Source: Tetrahymena elliotti 4EA (Eukaryota; Ciliophora; Oligohymenophorea; Hymenostomatida; Tetrahymenidae). Taken from it: 36,626 nt of DNA. The notes beneath the pieces were generated by a model, which ran no database searches, was not told the origin of the DNA, and worked only from the letters and a program-made list of their open reading frames with translations. Positions 34,373-36,626 of this stretch are shown in pieces. The position numbers and the translations under genes are program-made. Each line of letters begins with the position of its first letter. Position 1 is the first letter of the stretch. The stretch spans positions 1,096,511 through 1,133,136 of the forward strand of contig JH720310.1 of the NCBI GenBank assembly GCA_000231825.2, written 5' to 3'.

Positions 34373-34679
34373 TTTTTTCTATCTTCTTTCTACCTTTTTA
34401 TTTTTTTTGAGAAGATTATTTTTTTATTAATTAATTTTAAATGAAGATTATTTTTTATCAATTAGTTTTATTAACAAAATAATAGCAACTAAGATATTAA
34501 TAATACTCAATTATTACTTTTTGATATTACATTTCTTTAATATTTTGATTGATATATTTTGTGGTTTTAATATTTGTATAATTACTCTTCTATCTAATAA
34601 ATCAAATAGATAAAATAATAGATTCAATGATTTGGTATTTGGGTTTTTCTCATTTTCTTTTATATCACTTTTTAATTAA

Positions 34680-34862
34680 TCATTCATCTTGAAGACTTTA
34701 TTGATTTGTATTCTTTTTCTATACATCAATCAACTAACAAGAAGTCTTTAATTCGAATTTGTATTTCCTTGGGCTACCACATAATTAATATTTATTATTT
34801 AGAAAATCTTTAACACTATTGCTTCGTTTTTCATAACTATAACTCTTATTCATACTTTTCAT
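34680..34862 (-). other. Candidate short coding segment upstream of the NACHT-WD40 gene
   Basis: A minus-strand frame from ATG 34862 to TGA 34680 (60 codons; begins MKSMNKSYSYEKRSNSV, contains LCGSPRKYKFELKTSC) has polar, protein-like composition. A second, shifted frame just upstream also looks coding (HSDYKKKCLKEISNSMNKVQ). It may be an upstream exon of the giant gene, a small separate gene or a remnant. No decisive splice pair was found. Confidence 0.25.
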
Positions 34863-36531
34863 ATCTTGCTATTTATTAAACTTTATTCATAGAATTACTG
34901 ATTTCTTTTAAACATTTCTTCTTATAATCACTATGAAATTTTTAATTCTTTTCCCTTAAGCCTATGTTAATTAAATATTTATCTTTCCTATAACAAAAAA
35001 CTTAACTCATATTCATTCATATCAATTAATTTATTATAACTTTATTTTCATCAACTTATTTTCTTTTTTGTAATTTGATATCTACTCAAATATTATTTTT
35101 TAGCAAAAATTTTAAGTCTCGATTGTAAGTAAGCAAGCCATTAGTATGTAGTTTATTTGTATTTTCAAGGCTTTAAATTAAACTTATTTATAAAATATCA
35201 AAATAAAATCTATTCATAAATGGATACAATTATATTTGTTTCTTAATTTAACGAGGTAAATTAAAATAAAACAGTTTATTGGCTTACAATCATTTTTTCT
35301 ATTTATTTTAGATTGAGTTAAGTCATTTGTTTTCATTTTGCTAATTAAGAGCATCTAAATATGTGAAAATATGGTTTAAAAATTCTGATTTTCGGTTGAT
35401 TTGCTGCCTTAAATAAAAGGGTTTCCTAAATTTAAAGTAAAAAATAACATAGCATTTTACTTAAACTCTATATTATTATTATACTTAGTAGCATTCTAAG
35501 TTTTTTAACAAACAGCTCATTTTCGATTGTTAGTTTGATTTTTTCTTATTAATTAAATGTAAAAGAGGTCGAATTTTGAAATATCAAAAAAATCTGTTAA
35601 AATAGATACGAAAATCAATTCAAAATCAAAAGTGCAAATTATGCAAGTAATAGTTACAAATAATAAAAATTTAAATATAAAAATAATTTTAAGAGTAAAA
35701 AATCATTAAGGAGAGAATGAAAATAGAAAGTTAAAATAAATATTTTTATTATTTGTTTAAGAGTAGTTTTTAAATATTTTAGTGATATTTTTCTTTATTA
35801 AAATTATGTTATAAGTTTTATTCTTGATAATAAAATATTAAAAATATAATTATATTAAAATTAAGTATAAAATAAAAAAAATGTTGAATCATAGAAATAC
35901 TAAATAATATTATTTTTATTAAATTAAGTATGAAACATTAAAATTAATCATTCAAATAATTCATATCTTTCCTCTTATTAATAAAAGAAAAAGCTTTTTT
36001 GCAATGTACTTATTCTAAAATAAAATATCAGTATTATAAATTATGTATTACAAATCAAATATTGTAAAAAATATTTTGCTTAATTTTTAAGACCATACCC
36101 AAAAAATAATCTAAAAATAAAAAAAAATATTATCTAAAATTATTTTATATATATTCAAGTTTAAAATGAAAAAAAATGCTTATTTTATTATTGTTTATCA
36201 AGGTTTCATTAAAAATAATAAACTTTCTGAAATAATTAATTAATTAGTCAATTAATGAATCAATCTTTGAGTGAAGTTTAAGATGGATTCAAACAAATTT
36301 ATAGCTATGATTTTAAATAATATTTTAACCTTAAATTTTTCATCTAAAAAATTGTAATTAAGTTTGTTTGCATAAAATCATAGTTAATCCTAAATCTTAA
36401 ATTTAGATTTAAACTTCATATCATAAAAATTTATTTAAAAGTGCTTAGGTTGGATAAATTTAAATAAAAAGCTTATTTTAACTGATTTCCTCTAATTTAA
36501 AAAAATTACTATTGATTATGCATTAAAAAAT
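34863..36531. other. AT-rich intergenic stretch before the 5S gene
   Basis: About 1.7 kb of very AT-rich DNA with no gene recognised beyond the weak coding-like stretch near 34863-34975 noted above. Confidence 0.6.
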
Positions 36532-36538
36532 AAAAAAA
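36532..36538 (-). terminator. RNA polymerase III terminator of the 5S gene
   Basis: Seven consecutive T on the minus strand directly follow the 5S 3' end. This is the standard pol III stop signal. Confidence 0.85.
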
Positions 36539-36626
36539 GGTTATCGACACTGGGACTTCCCAAGCGGTCCCCCACCTTAGTACTAACCCAGCCTTAAGGC
36601 GCTTAACTTCGGAGTTCGAATGGGAT
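36539..36626 (-). rRNA. 5S ribosomal RNA, 3' part (partial at window edge)
   Basis: The minus strand reads ATCCCATTCGAACTCCGAAG, then GTTAAGCGCC and GGTTAGTACTAAGGTGGGGG, and ends in GTCGATAACC. This is the highly conserved 3' three quarters of a ciliate-type 5S rRNA (88 of about 120 nt). The 5' end lies beyond the window. The RNA is a structural component of the large ribosomal subunit. Confidence 0.95.
36562..36610 (-). promoter_or_regulatory. Internal control region of the 5S gene
   Basis: By position and sequence, box A (GAAGTTAAGCGCC, 36610-36598) and the box C region (TAAGGTGGGGGACCGCTT, 36579-36562) of the intragenic 5S promoter, bound by TFIIIA in other eukaryotes, are intact. Confidence 0.7.

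Overview
The window is AT-rich nuclear DNA of a ciliate that reads TAA and TAG as glutamine and TGA as the only stop. Four long genes (458, 459, about 1,397 and 2,437 codons) are open only under that code and contain no internal TGA. The base composition, short GT-AG introns and the 5S rRNA at the right edge suggest Tetrahymena or a close relative. The species call is an inference.

Left to right, plus strand. Bases 1-1619 are the 3' end of a leucine-rich-repeat (LRR) gene whose exons each encode one LRR unit, separated by introns that are themselves repeated. About 4985-7443 is a badly decayed unidentified gene. Bases 8392-13000 encode a three-exon cyclic-nucleotide-type K+ channel with a CCHC zinc knuckle after the nucleotide-binding domain. 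Bases 13765-14360 encode a Rab-like GTPase with unusual residues. Bases 15031-17346 are a membrane-protein reading frame broken by seven TGA codons but no frameshift. Bases 18175-23190 hold two tandem paralogues of a divergent LRR-like protein plus a fragment of a third. Bases 23748-24460 are a Tc1/mariner transposase relic lying against a second, damaged copy of the one-LRR-per-exon array (24713-25921).

Minus strand. Bases 34372-27059 form one intronless 2,437-codon gene with an N-terminal helical region, a NACHT NTPase and about 17 WD40 repeats, an NLR/STAND-like architecture. The window ends inside a 5S rRNA gene, also on the minus strand, with a T-run terminator.

The region looks like a nursery of repeat-protein sensor genes: LRR arrays growing by exon duplication, tandem LRR-like paralogues, a NACHT-WD40 protein with homogeneous repeats, and several pseudogenes. 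That these genes work together is inference. The intergenic stretches are very AT-rich, and nothing further was recognised in most of them.
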